DNA of 49,979 bases from DASVXQ01 sp046727955 (GCA_046727955.1 JBKPDO010000026.1:1-49979), one strand, 5' to 3'; positions 1 through 7,939 are shown, numbered from the stretch's first letter. Made by a program: numbers and translations. Notes: generated from the sequence alone by a model not told the origin.

Positions 1-33
1 ATCATGCACCGCTGTTGAGGAACGCAGCACTAG
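1..33. mobile_element. end of a truncated MITE-A copy
   Basis: These 33 bases are identical to 109-141, the right end of the complete MITE-A copy next door. The two copies are head to tail and share one CTAG at 30-33. The rest of this copy lies outside the window. Confidence 0.7.
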
Positions 34-141
34 TGCAACGTTCCTCAAGACGGGTACGGTTTCGGCTCCCCAGATGACCAGGTCAGCACCCGTATTGGCG
101 CTGCCAGCATCATGCACCGCTGTTGAGGAACGCAGCACTAG
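30..141 (-). mobile_element. MITE-A, complete 112-bp copy (IS630-type)
   Basis: This 112-bp unit begins and ends with CTAG. Its imperfect terminal inverted repeats (CTAGTGCAACGTTCCTCAA against CTAGTGCTGCGTTCCTCAA) match at 17 of 19 positions. It is the exact reverse complement of 16776-16887. It has no coding capacity, so it would need a transposase supplied elsewhere. Insertion at CTAG with TA duplication is typical of the IS630 family; the assignment to that family is inference. Confidence 0.8.
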
Positions 142-260
142 CCGAGTAGTGATGGCTTCCTCAATGCGGCGGCCGGCGGCCGATTCCGGCGGCTTCGCCT
201 GATGCGATACGGTTGCGCCAACTCCGTCGACCGGCGACGGCCAACCGCAAGGCAGGACCC

Positions 261-1271
261 GTGCGCGCTCGGTTCCCCACCTGGGCCGTGGTCGCCCTAA
301 GCGCCCTGGCCGTCGGCGCGCTGAGCATCGCCGTCACCCTCGCAGCCAGCGACCCGAACATGTGGCCAGGCTGGCTGCAGCCCTACCACCGCTGGGGCTG
401 GTGGTCAGTCCTGGGCCTGCTGATCGCCGCCGTGGCGTTGGCGGTGTGGCAGGCTACCCGCCAAGCACCCACCACGACCCCTGCTCCCCCGACGACCGTT
501 CATGCTGCCGACAGCGGCCCAGCCGCCGGCCGCGACGTGACCATCAGCGGCGCCCAGGGCCCAACCGCCGGCCGAGATGCCCGCGCCGTCATCGGCGGGG
601 CCGGGCCGACCGCCGGCGGGGATATTCACATCACCACCATCACCACCACCAGCCCCATCAGCACCCCAGCGGTCGTTCCCGCCCCGGCCGCCGCTGGCGG
701 GCCGATCAGCAATCTGCCGCCCCGCAACTTGGCGTTCACCGGCCGTGACGAGTTGCTTGACCGCCTCCACCAGCAGCTGACCACGCCCACCGCGGCGGTC
801 GCCGTCACCGCCCTCGCCGACGACTCCGCAACTGGAGGCGCCGAGACCAGCCAGGCGGAGGCGCGCGCGCCGCGTGTGTTGCACGGGCTGGGCGGGGTCG
901 GCAAGACCCAACTCGCCGCCGAGTACGCCCACCGGCACGCCAGCGACTACCGGATCCGCTGGTGGACCTCGGCCGAGCAGCCCGCCGCCATTCCTCGCCA
1001 GCTGGTCGCCCTGGCACGGCAGCTCGGCATCCCCGAGCAGGCCGACCAGACCCAGACCGTCGCTGCGCTGCTAGCTGAGCTGGGACACCGCGGCGATTGG
1101 CTACTGGTGTTCGACAACGCCGAAGACCCCCACGACCTGCGGCCCTACTGGCCGTCCACCGAGGCCCTGAGCGGGTCCGGCACGGAGGGCACGAGCGGCT
1201 GCTCGCTGCTCCGACCAAACCGATCATCCGAGAACAGCGCATCATTCCGCTTACGCCGCTATGCCGAATAG
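261..1271 (+). CDS. membrane-anchored STAND/NB-ARC ATPase, C-terminally truncated
   Basis: The N-terminus has two hydrophobic segments: one in the first ~25 residues and one about 40-60. A linker follows in which G-P-x-A-G-R-D/G-D is repeated three times, a repeat style seen in actinobacterial conflict and signalling proteins. Then comes an NB-ARC-like P-loop domain with Walker A GLGGVGKT and Walker B LLVFDNAED. Full-length relatives continue with the rest of the NTPase domain and usually a TPR sensor. Here the homology appears to end about 15 residues after Walker B and the tail is unrelated sequence. The protein is probably a remnant, or lost its 3' part by recombination. GTG 261 is preferred because AGGA lies just upstream; TTG 213 is in frame. 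A MITE lies just upstream. Confidence 0.6.
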   Translation: MRARFPTWAVVALSALAVGALSIAVTLAASDPNMWPGWLQPYHRWGWWSVLGLLIAAVALAVWQATRQAPTTTPAPPTTVHAADSGPAAGRDVTISGAQGPTAGRDARAVIGGAGPTAGGDIHITTITTTSPISTPAVVPAPAAAGGPISNLPPRNLAFTGRDELLDRLHQQLTTPTAAVAVTALADDSATGGAETSQAEARAPRVLHGLGGVGKTQLAAEYAHRHASDYRIRWWTSAEQPAAIPRQLVALARQLGIPEQADQTQTVAALLAELGHRGDWLLVFDNAEDPHDLRPYWPSTEALSGSGTEGTSGCSLLRPNRSSENSASFRLRRYAE

Positions 1272-1367
1272 GTAGGTACAAGTAACGATGATGCGTGTGG
1301 CGCCTGTCGGTCACGGGTAGGTCACGACCCCAGCACGAAGCAGCAACAGGGGACGAGGAGGGGCGAG

Positions 1368-1766
1368 ATGACCGCAGCCACACTCGACCGACCTACACTC
1401 GACCTACCGACCTGGGCCGATGGCCAGCTCGACAGCCAGCAGCCGCTGCAGCGGCTCGCCGATGCGGTGGCGGCGCTGTGGTCGGCAGGCACCGGCCTGG
1501 CGCTGCAGCCGGCGGCGGTCGCGCTGGACGACACCCACGCCAGGGTCATCCTCGCCGAACCGTGGCCGTCCAGTGAGCGGGAGGAGCCGGCGGCGGCCCT
1601 GCTCTGCCGCTTGGACCGGCCGTTTGGCCGGCGTGCCCGTGACCTTGCCTGCGTGCTGGAGGCGTCGGTCAGCGAGCTGCTCGGCCGCCCGCTGACGCGG
1701 GTGCGTGCCCGCGACCGCCGGGAGCAGGGGCGGGTGGTCGTTGAGCTGTCGCTGGCCTCAGCCTAA
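1368..1766 (+). CDS. small hypothetical protein (132 aa)
   Basis: This is a soluble 132-residue protein with strong actinobacterial codon bias and an AGGAGGGG ribosome-binding site a few bases before the ATG. No membrane segment or catalytic motif is visible. The C-terminal half (ELLGRPLTRVRARDRREQGR followed by a Val-rich strand) loosely recalls the end of DUF2294/MpsC-like small proteins, but the match is too weak to name it. It lies between the truncated STAND ATPase and the Ser/Thr kinase on the same strand, about 140 bp before the kinase, and could be an accessory of that kinase. Function unknown. Confidence 0.6.
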   Translation: MTAATLDRPTLDLPTWADGQLDSQQPLQRLADAVAALWSAGTGLALQPAAVALDDTHARVILAEPWPSSEREEPAAALLCRLDRPFGRRARDLACVLEASVSELLGRPLTRVRARDRREQGRVVVELSLASA

Positions 1767-1904
1767 GGCCACCGGATGGGGTCAGCTCCTCGTGGACGCC
1801 CGCGCTGTGCTCCACCCCGCCGCGCCCTGCTCGGCAGGCTACGCCGCCAAGCGGGCGACCGATGATGACCGCGTTGAAGTGACGCATTAGATGGGGACGC
1901 ATCG

Positions 1905-3587
1905 ATGACGTCCACGCTCGCCCCGGAGGCGCTTCTGGCGGGTCGGTACCGTCTGGTCCGCCGGCTCGCCTGCGGCGGCATGGGCCAGGTGTGGCGGGCG
2001 GCGGACGAGGTTCTCGGGCGGCCGGTGGCCGTGAAGCTCCTCAGCAGCGAATTCGCGGAAGACCGGGCGTTCCTCGACCGTTTCCGGACCGAGGCGCGCC
2101 GCAGCGCCACCCTCTCACATCCCGGCATCGCCAGTGTCTTCGACTACGGCGAGATCGAGGAGCCAAATCCCACCGCCTACCTGGTCATGGAGCTGGTCGA
2201 GGGCGCGCCCCTGTCGGCGGTGCTGGCGCGGCAGCGACGACTGGACCCCGAGCGGGTCCTCGACGTGGTCGCGCAGGCGGCGCTGGCCCTTGGGGCAGCG
2301 CACCAGGCGGGGGTCGTGCACCGCGACGTCAAGCCGAGCAATCTGCTGATCCGCCGAGACGGCGTGGTCAAGGTCACCGACTTCGGCATCGCCCGCATGA
2401 TCGGCGAGGCGCCGAGGTCCGAGATCGGCCTGGTCGTGGGCACCGCCGCATATCTGTCGCCCGAGCAGGTCGCCCGCCGGCCGGTCACGCCGGCAAGCGA
2501 CGTCTACGCGCTCGGGGTGGTCGCCTACGAATGCCTGGCGGGCCGGCGGCCGTTCACCGGCGAGCATCCGGTGGCGCTCGCGCTCGCCCACCAGCGCCAC
2601 CGCCCGCCCCCGCTGCCGGCCGATGCGCCGGAACCGGTGCGTGCGCTGGTCGAGCAGGCCATGGCCAAGGATGCCCGGACCCGACCAGCCGCGGTCACGC
2701 TGGCCGGCTACGCGGTCATGGCGCGAACGGCGCTGCTCGAAGAACGGCGTCGGGACCTCCAGGGTGGTGGCAACGGCTGGCCGGGCGGCGACGGCCTTCC
2801 CGGGATCGGCGGCTGGCCCATCGTCAGCAGCCTGGCCAGCACCAACGGATGGTCCAGCGGGCACGGCAACGGCAACGGCTCGCAGCACACCCAGGGCCTC
2901 CGCGCACAGGCCCACACCAGCGACCCCGAGCAGGAGACCGGTGAATGGGCGCCGGTTTCGGCGCTGCTCACCCAGGCCTGGTCCCGGCGTCGTCGGCCGC
3001 TGGCTGTGACCGCGATGCTGGCCGTCCTTGCGGTGCTCGTGAGCGTGCTCACAGGGGCCGTCGCGCAGCGCGTGCCGACCATCACGGTCCCGTCGGTGTC
3101 CGGCCAGCCGATCACGACGGCGGGGCAACTGCTGGTCAGAGCCGGCTTCCAGGTCCGCGAGCGGGCACAGCCGAACCGCTCGGTCAAGGCCGGTATCGTG
3201 CTCGCGCAAGACCCGGCCGCGGGCACGCGTCTGGAACGCGGTGCGGTGGTCACGCTCACCGTCTCGACCGGGCCGGCGGCCGTCGCCGTCGACCCCGCCG
3301 ACTATCTCGGCCAGCCGCTCGACATCGTGCGCACCGCGCTGATCAGGCTTGGGTTGCAGCTAGCCATCGCGACCGCCCCGGCGGGCGGCGCCCCGGGGAC
3401 GGTCGTCGGCATCGCACCGTCGGGGGCGCTGCGCCAAGGCGACACCGTGACGATCACGGTCGCCCCACCCCCCCGGGAATCAAGCGCCTCGACGGGCCCC
3501 AGCAGCGACGGATCGGCACCGCTCATCCAGGACCGCGGCAAGAAGGTCAAGCACCCCCACGACAACGGCCACGGCACGCACCGGTGA
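1905..3587 (+). CDS. PASTA-domain serine/threonine protein kinase (PknB-like)
   Basis: This is a Hanks-type kinase of 560 residues. The catalytic domain (about residues 14-275) shows the invariant lysine in VAVKLL, the catalytic loop HRDVKPSN, DFGIA and a YLSPEQ version of the APE motif. In the glycine loop the first Gly is Ala (LACGGMGQV). A Gly/Asn-rich linker follows, then one membrane span at about 365-385 and two extracellular PASTA repeats of about 65 residues each. PASTA domains bind peptidoglycan fragments or lipid II, so the protein probably signals cell-wall state. The tail is basic and His-rich. It is not in the pknA-pknB-rodA-pbpA cluster, so it is a second, accessory-type PASTA kinase. 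The gene stands alone. Confidence 0.93.
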   Translation: MTSTLAPEALLAGRYRLVRRLACGGMGQVWRAADEVLGRPVAVKLLSSEFAEDRAFLDRFRTEARRSATLSHPGIASVFDYGEIEEPNPTAYLVMELVEGAPLSAVLARQRRLDPERVLDVVAQAALALGAAHQAGVVHRDVKPSNLLIRRDGVVKVTDFGIARMIGEAPRSEIGLVVGTAAYLSPEQVARRPVTPASDVYALGVVAYECLAGRRPFTGEHPVALALAHQRHRPPPLPADAPEPVRALVEQAMAKDARTRPAAVTLAGYAVMARTALLEERRRDLQGGGNGWPGGDGLPGIGGWPIVSSLASTNGWSSGHGNGNGSQHTQGLRAQAHTSDPEQETGEWAPVSALLTQAWSRRRRPLAVTAMLAVLAVLVSVLTGAVAQRVPTITVPSVSGQPITTAGQLLVRAGFQVRERAQPNRSVKAGIVLAQDPAAGTRLERGAVVTLTVSTGPAAVAVDPADYLGQPLDIVRTALIRLGLQLAIATAPAGGAPGTVVGIAPSGALRQGDTVTITVAPPPRESSASTGPSSDGSAPLIQDRGKKVKHPHDNGHGTHR

Positions 3588-3629
3588 CGTCCTGCAACGT
3601 GGTGCAAAGAGGTTGGGGGCGATCCCGCG

Positions 3630-3845
3630 CAGCCTGCCCCAGGGCCGACCGCTCGACCCAGGCGGGGTCTTTCCACCACCGTGGCGAGGTCCTGCCTGGA
3701 CGACAGGGTCCGCGACAGGTGCGCGCTTGCAGCCTCGATCCGGCGCGGTAACGGCTAAAGGTCGCGGTTCGCTTTCCCTAGGAAGCCAGCGATGGGCGTA
3801 GGCGCGAGCGGCCCTGGGTCCCCCCGCCTGGGGTCGCTCGCCTCA
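3630..3845. repeat. degenerate direct repeat R1, copy 1
   Basis: This is a non-coding block of about 215 bp that aligns, with small indels, to 7209-7421. Shared landmarks are CAGCCTGCCCCAGGGCCGAC at the start, GTCTTTCCACCACCG in the middle and a GCGAGCG...CGCTCGC hairpin at the end. It follows the kinase gene. The next 430 bp (3846-4281) holds no gene or structure that I recognise. Confidence 0.7.
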
Positions 3846-4281
3846 ACAGGGCTCAGGCCGAGAGGATATTCTGCCAGCCCTCTCGGGCACCGGGAAGGCA
3901 TCTGGTCGGGCCGTCCGCCGGGCAGCTGTCGCGGCGGACGGCCCGATTTCAGGTGCCGCGAGCAAACTACGGTCAGCCGTCTCGCCGCGTGCCGACCAGC
4001 ACCCGCTCGCGTTCAGACGCCTTGGGCTGTCGAGGTGCTCGTATTGCCTGCGGCTGCGTCGAGGGCGAACGCGCCTCCCTTTGCTTGGTCTGCTGTGTCC
4101 CAGAAAATTGCTACCTGGGGGAGTGCCGGATCCAAACGCATCGGCAGTACTTCGTTGACTAACCCGTCTTTTCACGAGGTGGGCGAGGGCAGTCAGCATG
4201 CGCTGGTACCGCGTGACGCCCGCGACGCCGGCAGCGTGGCTGCGGCCACGCAGGGGCGCCCAGACCCCGTGGAAGGCGAGA

Positions 4282-5190
4282 TCATGCCTCCGCCAGGACG
4301 GAGGCCGTGACCACGTGATACAGCGCCGATCCCCGCTCCCGACGGCCCAGCGGCCCAAAGTACCGCTCGCCGGCCTCGGCGGTGGACAGGTCGCCGATGA
4401 GCCCAAAGCCGCGGCGGGTCAGGAACTCTGAAACCTCGGCCGGATCCAGGCCGAACGTCCACGGCTCGCCCCGGCGCCGGACGCCTTCGACCCAACGGCG
4501 GACCTCCGGGAACCGGCCATGATCGCCCGCAAGCACGGCGCGGTCGACATAGGTGAACACCACCAGGCTGCCGTCGGCGGCGAGGCTGCGCACGGCGCCA
4601 AGCGTCTGGTCGACGGCAGCGGGCGTGAGGTAGTTGGTCACCCCTTCCCACACAAACAGGCTCCGGGCGTCGTCCCGGTATCCAGCGGCCCGCAGCGCCC
4701 GGGCCAGGTCGTCGCGCTCGAAGTCGACCGGCACGAACCGCACGTGCCAGGCCAGCGGGTCCCCAGCGACCATGCCTGCCAGGACGCGGCCAAGGACTTG
4801 CCGCTTGGCCTGCTGGGTCGCCGGGTGATCGACCTCGAACACGGTCACCCGCTCCAGGCCCGGCAGCCGGTAGGCGCGGGCGTCGAAGCCGGCCCCGAGG
4901 ATGACCAGCTGGCCGATCCAGGAGCGCGCGTCGGTGACCAGGTCGTCGATCAGGCGGGTCCGCGCCACCGCGGAGGCGCGCGGGCCGGGGCCTGCCACCC
5001 GGTCGTAGAGCACCTCGACCGCACGCCGGACCGCACCCACGCGGCTGGCCCTTATGATCAGTCGCCACCGCCGGGACACAAAGTGCGGGGCGAAGGCGTC
5101 GCGGAACAGCCGAGATGACCGCGGCCGTGTCGACTCGAGCGCTCGCTGCACCGCCATCAACTCGGCCGTCCGGCTTGACCGTGCGGGCAT
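4282..5190 (-). CDS. class I SAM-dependent methyltransferase, LCMT/PPM1 (TIGR00027) family
   Basis: The protein has about 302 residues and the hallmarks of the leucine-carboxyl-methyltransferase-like family common in actinobacteria. These are an RTRLIDD helix, SAM-binding motif I VILGAGFDARAYRL, the acidic ribose-binding strand FEVDHPATQQAKR, the motif VWEGVTNYLT, and SLVVFTYV. The substrate is unknown; members methylate small molecules or carboxylates, and in actinobacteria many are orphans. ATG 5190 is preferred because the homologous part begins there; GTG 5208 is in frame. It is the only minus-strand gene before the tRNAs and sits between repeats R1 and R2, so it may have arrived as an insertion. 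Confidence 0.88.
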   Translation of the reverse strand: MPARSSRTAELMAVQRALESTRPRSSRLFRDAFAPHFVSRRWRLIIRASRVGAVRRAVEVLYDRVAGPGPRASAVARTRLIDDLVTDARSWIGQLVILGAGFDARAYRLPGLERVTVFEVDHPATQQAKRQVLGRVLAGMVAGDPLAWHVRFVPVDFERDDLARALRAAGYRDDARSLFVWEGVTNYLTPAAVDQTLGAVRSLAADGSLVVFTYVDRAVLAGDHGRFPEVRRWVEGVRRRGEPWTFGLDPAEVSEFLTRRGFGLIGDLSTAEAGERYFGPLGRRERGSALYHVVTASVLAEA

Positions 5191-5487
5191 GACGCACAAC
5201 TCAAGCACACCTCGATTGGCGGCGACAGGCAGCGCCGTCTGGACACGATCGCCGTGTCACAGCCACGCCGCCCACGTCAAGGACCCGCTATCTCAATACG
5301 CCGGCAATAAGCGACGCTTGCACCCAGTCGCCGACCGAAGCTGGGTGGATCATCTTTATCTCGTTCCCGCCGTGTTGGGAGAGTCCCACGGTATGGGCTT
5401 CCGCGGGTGTGAGCTCGCAAACGACCAGACCGCCGCGGCGTCGCGACCCGACCAGCCGCCTGGTGCAGGCCCGACACGGTGCGGAGC

Positions 5488-5594
5488 CGGCGGGATCTTG
5501 CAGCGGTGGTGGCCGAGCTGGAGAATCACCAGTAGCCGATTAACGGTTTACGGCGCAGTTGTGTAGTTCTAGGGTGATTCGAGAACCCTCGCGT
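5488..5594. repeat. degenerate direct repeat R2, copy 1
   Basis: This block aligns to 7489-7587. The first ~50 bp read in both copies as the end of an open frame (RRDLAAVVAELEN) before a nearby stop, so it looks like the decayed 3' end of a gene. A shared AT-richer stretch follows (GTAGCCGATT, ACGGTTTACGGCG) and then ACCCTCGCGTG. The preceding 5209-5487 shows no convincing gene. Confidence 0.6.
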
Positions 5595-5727
5595 GCTCAA
5601 GCGTTTACTTCCCGGGCTGCTTTGGGCGCCCGGGTCCGGTGGACGACCGCGCCCGTGCTGCTGGTTACCGCGGGCATGGTGTGGTAGGACAAGCCAGCCA
5701 TAGTGCCCTGCCGCGCTCGGAGGAATC

Positions 5728-6003
5728 ATGGACCCCGCCACACTCGCCGTGACCGGCGCCGGGCTACTCGACATGAAGGCCTTGGAGGCTGCCGAGCGTG
5801 GCCGCCTGGTCGCCCAGTCGCGCCGGCTCGCGGGCTCCTGGCCAAGGGCGGGAACCGATCGGCGCGGGCGGAGCGTCGTAACCGCAGAGCTGTCCCGCGC
5901 AACTCTGCGGAGGGTGCCGTGGCCGGTTGCCGCACCTGGCTGGTCCCCAGGGCCGCCGTCGTCGTCGGCCTCGCCGCGCTGCTCGCCGGGAGCACCGTCG
6001 TGA
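5728..6003 (+). pseudogene. 5' fragment of an unidentified gene upstream of the serpin
   Basis: An ATG preceded by a good GGAGG (spacing 4) opens a frame beginning MDPATLAVTGAGLLDMKALE. This resembles the N-termini of small actinobacterial proteins of unknown function that start MDPxTLA-x-AAxLL-x-K. After about 35 residues the frame becomes Arg/Pro-rich and then runs out of frame into the serpin gene. The translation signal looks real but the rest appears deleted or frameshifted. Alternatively it is a short leader peptide. Confidence 0.35.
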
Positions 6004-7199
6004 CCCCCGACGCCGCCCTGGTCCGCGCCGCTCCGCCCCCCAGCCCACCCGCGTCGCCCGAGTCAGACGTGGCCGCGGCCGTGCGCGGCTCGACCGCGCT
6101 CGCGCTCACCCTGTACCAGCGCCTCGGCAGCGGCGACGAGAACCTGGTGGCATCCCCTTCGAGCCTGGCGACCGTGCTCGCCATGGCCCTGCCCGGGGCG
6201 CGCGGCCGCACCGCCGACGAGATCGCCCACGTCCTGCACACCACCCTGGACCCGGGCCGCCTGGCCGCCGCCATGGGCACGCTCGACGCGGGGATCAGCC
6301 AGCGGGCGTCCGCCAGCAGCGCCGAGCTGGATGTCTCCAACGCGCTGTGGAGCCAGCGCGGCTACACGATCCGGACGACCTACCTCCAGCTACTGGCCGG
6401 CGCCTTCGGTACCGGCGTGCACCAGGCCGACTTCATCGCCGATGTCGAGCGCGCGCGCCTGGCGATCAACGCCCTGGTCCAAGAGCAGACCAAGGAGAAG
6501 ATCAAGGACCTGTTCGCGCCGGGGTCACTCAACGAGTACACCCGCGTGGTGCTGACCAACGCGATCTACCTGAAGGCACGCTGGCGGCAGCCCTTCGACC
6601 CGCACGACACCCGGCCGGCGCCCTTCCACACCCTCGACCATGGCGGGCCGAACGCGCCGACCATGCACCAGCAGGCCGTCGCGCTGCCCTACGCGCAGGG
6701 TGATGGCTGGCAGGCGGTCGAGCTTGCCTACACGGGCGGCGCGCTGGCCATGGACGTGCTGCTCCCCGCGGCTGGCAACTTCGCGTCGTTCCAGCAGGGA
6801 CTCACCCCGGACCGGCTCGCCGCCGTGCTCGGCGCCCTGCGGCCGACCACGCTGGGCCTGGCGCTGCCGAAGTTCACCTTCGACTCGACCCACCGGCTCA
6901 ACCAGACCCTCGAGGCGCTCGGCATGCCGACCGCCTTCACCGACGCCGCCGATTTCAGCGGCATCTTCACCGTCAGCGAGCCGCTCAAGGTCCAGACCGT
7001 CGTGCAGAAGGCGCACCTGGCCGTCGACGAGGAGGGCACCACCGCGGCCGCCGCCACCGGCATGGCGTTCCGGGCCACCTCCGCGGTGATCCCGCCCCTG
7101 CAGCTGCGGGTCGACCGCCCCTTCGTGTTCCTGCTCCGCGACCTGGCCAGCGGTCAGGTCCTCTTCCTTGGTCGGGTCACCGACCCGCGCCAGCTCTAG
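5919..7199 (+). CDS. secreted serpin (inhibitory type)
   Basis: This is a serine protease inhibitor of 426 residues, a full serpin fold after a signal peptide (CRTWLVPRAAVVVGLAALLA) and a Pro-rich linker. Serpin signatures in order are VASPSSLATVLAMAL, LTNAIYLKARW, MDVLLP, LALPKFTFDS and the hinge EEGTTAAAATG followed by the C-terminal DRPFVFLLRD. The small-residue hinge is typical of inhibitory rather than non-inhibitory serpins. Counting 17 residues from the hinge Glu puts the scissile bond near Thr-Ser in FRATSAV, suggesting an elastase- or subtilisin-like target; this is uncertain by one or two residues. GTG 5919 has GGAGGG five bases upstream; an in-frame extension to 5703 lacks such a site. 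It stands alone between repeats R2 and R1 copy 2. Confidence 0.93.
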   Translation: MAGCRTWLVPRAAVVVGLAALLAGSTVVTPDAALVRAAPPPSPPASPESDVAAAVRGSTALALTLYQRLGSGDENLVASPSSLATVLAMALPGARGRTADEIAHVLHTTLDPGRLAAAMGTLDAGISQRASASSAELDVSNALWSQRGYTIRTTYLQLLAGAFGTGVHQADFIADVERARLAINALVQEQTKEKIKDLFAPGSLNEYTRVVLTNAIYLKARWRQPFDPHDTRPAPFHTLDHGGPNAPTMHQQAVALPYAQGDGWQAVELAYTGGALAMDVLLPAAGNFASFQQGLTPDRLAAVLGALRPTTLGLALPKFTFDSTHRLNQTLEALGMPTAFTDAADFSGIFTVSEPLKVQTVVQKAHLAVDEEGTTAAAATGMAFRATSAVIPPLQLRVDRPFVFLLRDLASGQVLFLGRVTDPRQL

Positions 7200-7208
7200 A
7201 CCAGCATG

Positions 7209-7421
7209 CAGCCTGCCCCAGGGCCGACCGCTCGACCCATGCGGGGGTCTTTCCACCACCGTTGCCCTGCCTGGACGGCAGGGTCCACGGCAGGTCGGCA
7301 CTTGCAGCGTCGATCGGCGCTGTAACGGCTGAAGGTCACGGTTCGATCCTCCCAGGAAGCCAGTGATGGCGTCGGCGCGAGCGGCCCTGGGGCCGACCCC
7401 GCCCGGGGGCCGCTCGCCTCA
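7209..7421. repeat. degenerate direct repeat R1, copy 2
   Basis: This is the second copy of R1 (compare 3630-3845), starting 10 bp after the serpin stop. Both copies follow the 3' end of a plus-strand gene. Here the repeat is followed after 67 bp by R2 copy 2, whereas copy 1 is separated from R2 by 1.6 kb carrying the methyltransferase. Confidence 0.7.
7377..7417. terminator. hairpin at the end of R1 copy 2
   Basis: GCGAGCGGCC pairs perfectly with GGCCGCTCGC around a GC-rich loop of about 20 nt that can itself pair. There is no U-tract. It could stop serpin transcripts, and copy 1 has a weaker version (GCGAGCG/CGCTCGC). Confidence 0.45.
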
Positions 7422-7488
7422 TGCTCTAGCTCCACTTGCTGCTGGCGGCGCCTCGGTCCAGACCCCGGATACGTGTGAACGGCGGGAT

Positions 7489-7587
7489 CTTGCGGCGGTG
7501 GTGGCCGAGCTAGAGAATCGCCCGGTAGCCGATTGACGGTTTACGGCGTATTCGAGCGTTCCAGAGTCATTCGTGGACCCTCGCGTG
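7489..7587. repeat. degenerate direct repeat R2, copy 2
   Basis: This is the second copy of R2. It again reads RRDLAAVVAELEN before a stop, here RPVAD and TGA, consistent with a decayed gene end. The shared blocks GTAGCCGATT and GACGGTTTACGGCGT are nearly identical to 5488-5594. Confidence 0.6.
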
Positions 7588-7631
7588 GGCGAGGCTCACC
7601 TCACCAGGGTTCGGGGCGCGCAAGCCGCCGC

Positions 7632-7720
7632 GACATCGATGAGCTGCTGCGCGCGCTCCGCGAGGCGTGCGCCGGCCACTCGGTCATCGACCGGCGGTCG
7701 TCGAGGTCGCCGAGCAGGCC
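7632..7720 (+). pseudogene. fragment of a NarL/LuxR-type response regulator
   Basis: Codons 7632-7691 read DIDELLRALREACAGHSVID, which matches the end of the receiver and linker of NarL/FixJ regulators (consensus ELLxALRxVxAGxSVxD-P). A +1 shift at 7691 restores the expected continuation PAVVEVAEQA. Nothing upstream or downstream extends it to a receiver or HTH domain. It is therefore a frameshifted remnant about 30 codons long. Confidence 0.5.
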
Positions 7721-7842
7721 AGCATACAAAGGGCACAAATTGGCCACCGCGGAGAGCGCACTGATGACCGCGGAGAGTGACTTGCTGACAGCGTGCTGAC
7801 GGCGACGCTTACTACCGGCCCCCGCAAGGGCGTTTGTCCTTG

Positions 7843-7918
7843 CGGTCCCGACGGGATTTGAACCCGCGACCTCCGCCTTGACAGGGCGGCGAGCACAGCC
7901 AAGCTGCTCCACGGGACC
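7843..7918 (-). tRNA. tRNA-Asp (GTC)
   Basis: The cloverleaf folds with acceptor GGTCCCG/CGGGACC, an anticodon stem CCGCC/GGCGG with loop CTGTCAA (anticodon at 7880-7882) and a T-loop GGTTCAAATCC. The discriminator is G and no CCA is encoded. It is the last of three clustered minus-strand tRNA genes, transcribed after Lys and Glu. Confidence 0.96.
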
Positions 7919-7939
7919 TCGTTCGGCCCAACCTCATTG

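Noticed and set aside
362..748. His-rich frame with seven consecutive His
   Set aside because: It is an out-of-frame reading of Thr/Ile codons in the STAND ATPase gene, whose codon bias fits the other frame.
3846..4281. frames on both strands in the 430-bp gap
   Set aside because: They have no ribosome-binding site, mixed codon usage and no recognisable motif.
5054..5566. plus-strand frame between the methyltransferase and the serpin
   Set aside because: It mostly mirrors the methyltransferase start, has no ribosome-binding site and shows no codon bias beyond it.
7209..7421. tRNA-like stretch in R1 (CTGTAAC loop, GGTTCGATCC)
   Set aside because: The T-stem and acceptor do not pair and the copy at 3630 lacks the same bases, so it is not a tRNA gene.
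7533..7799. 88-codon plus-strand frame
   Set aside because: It only contains the NarL relic in part; the remainder has no bias and no start signal, so it is listed as a gene fragment.
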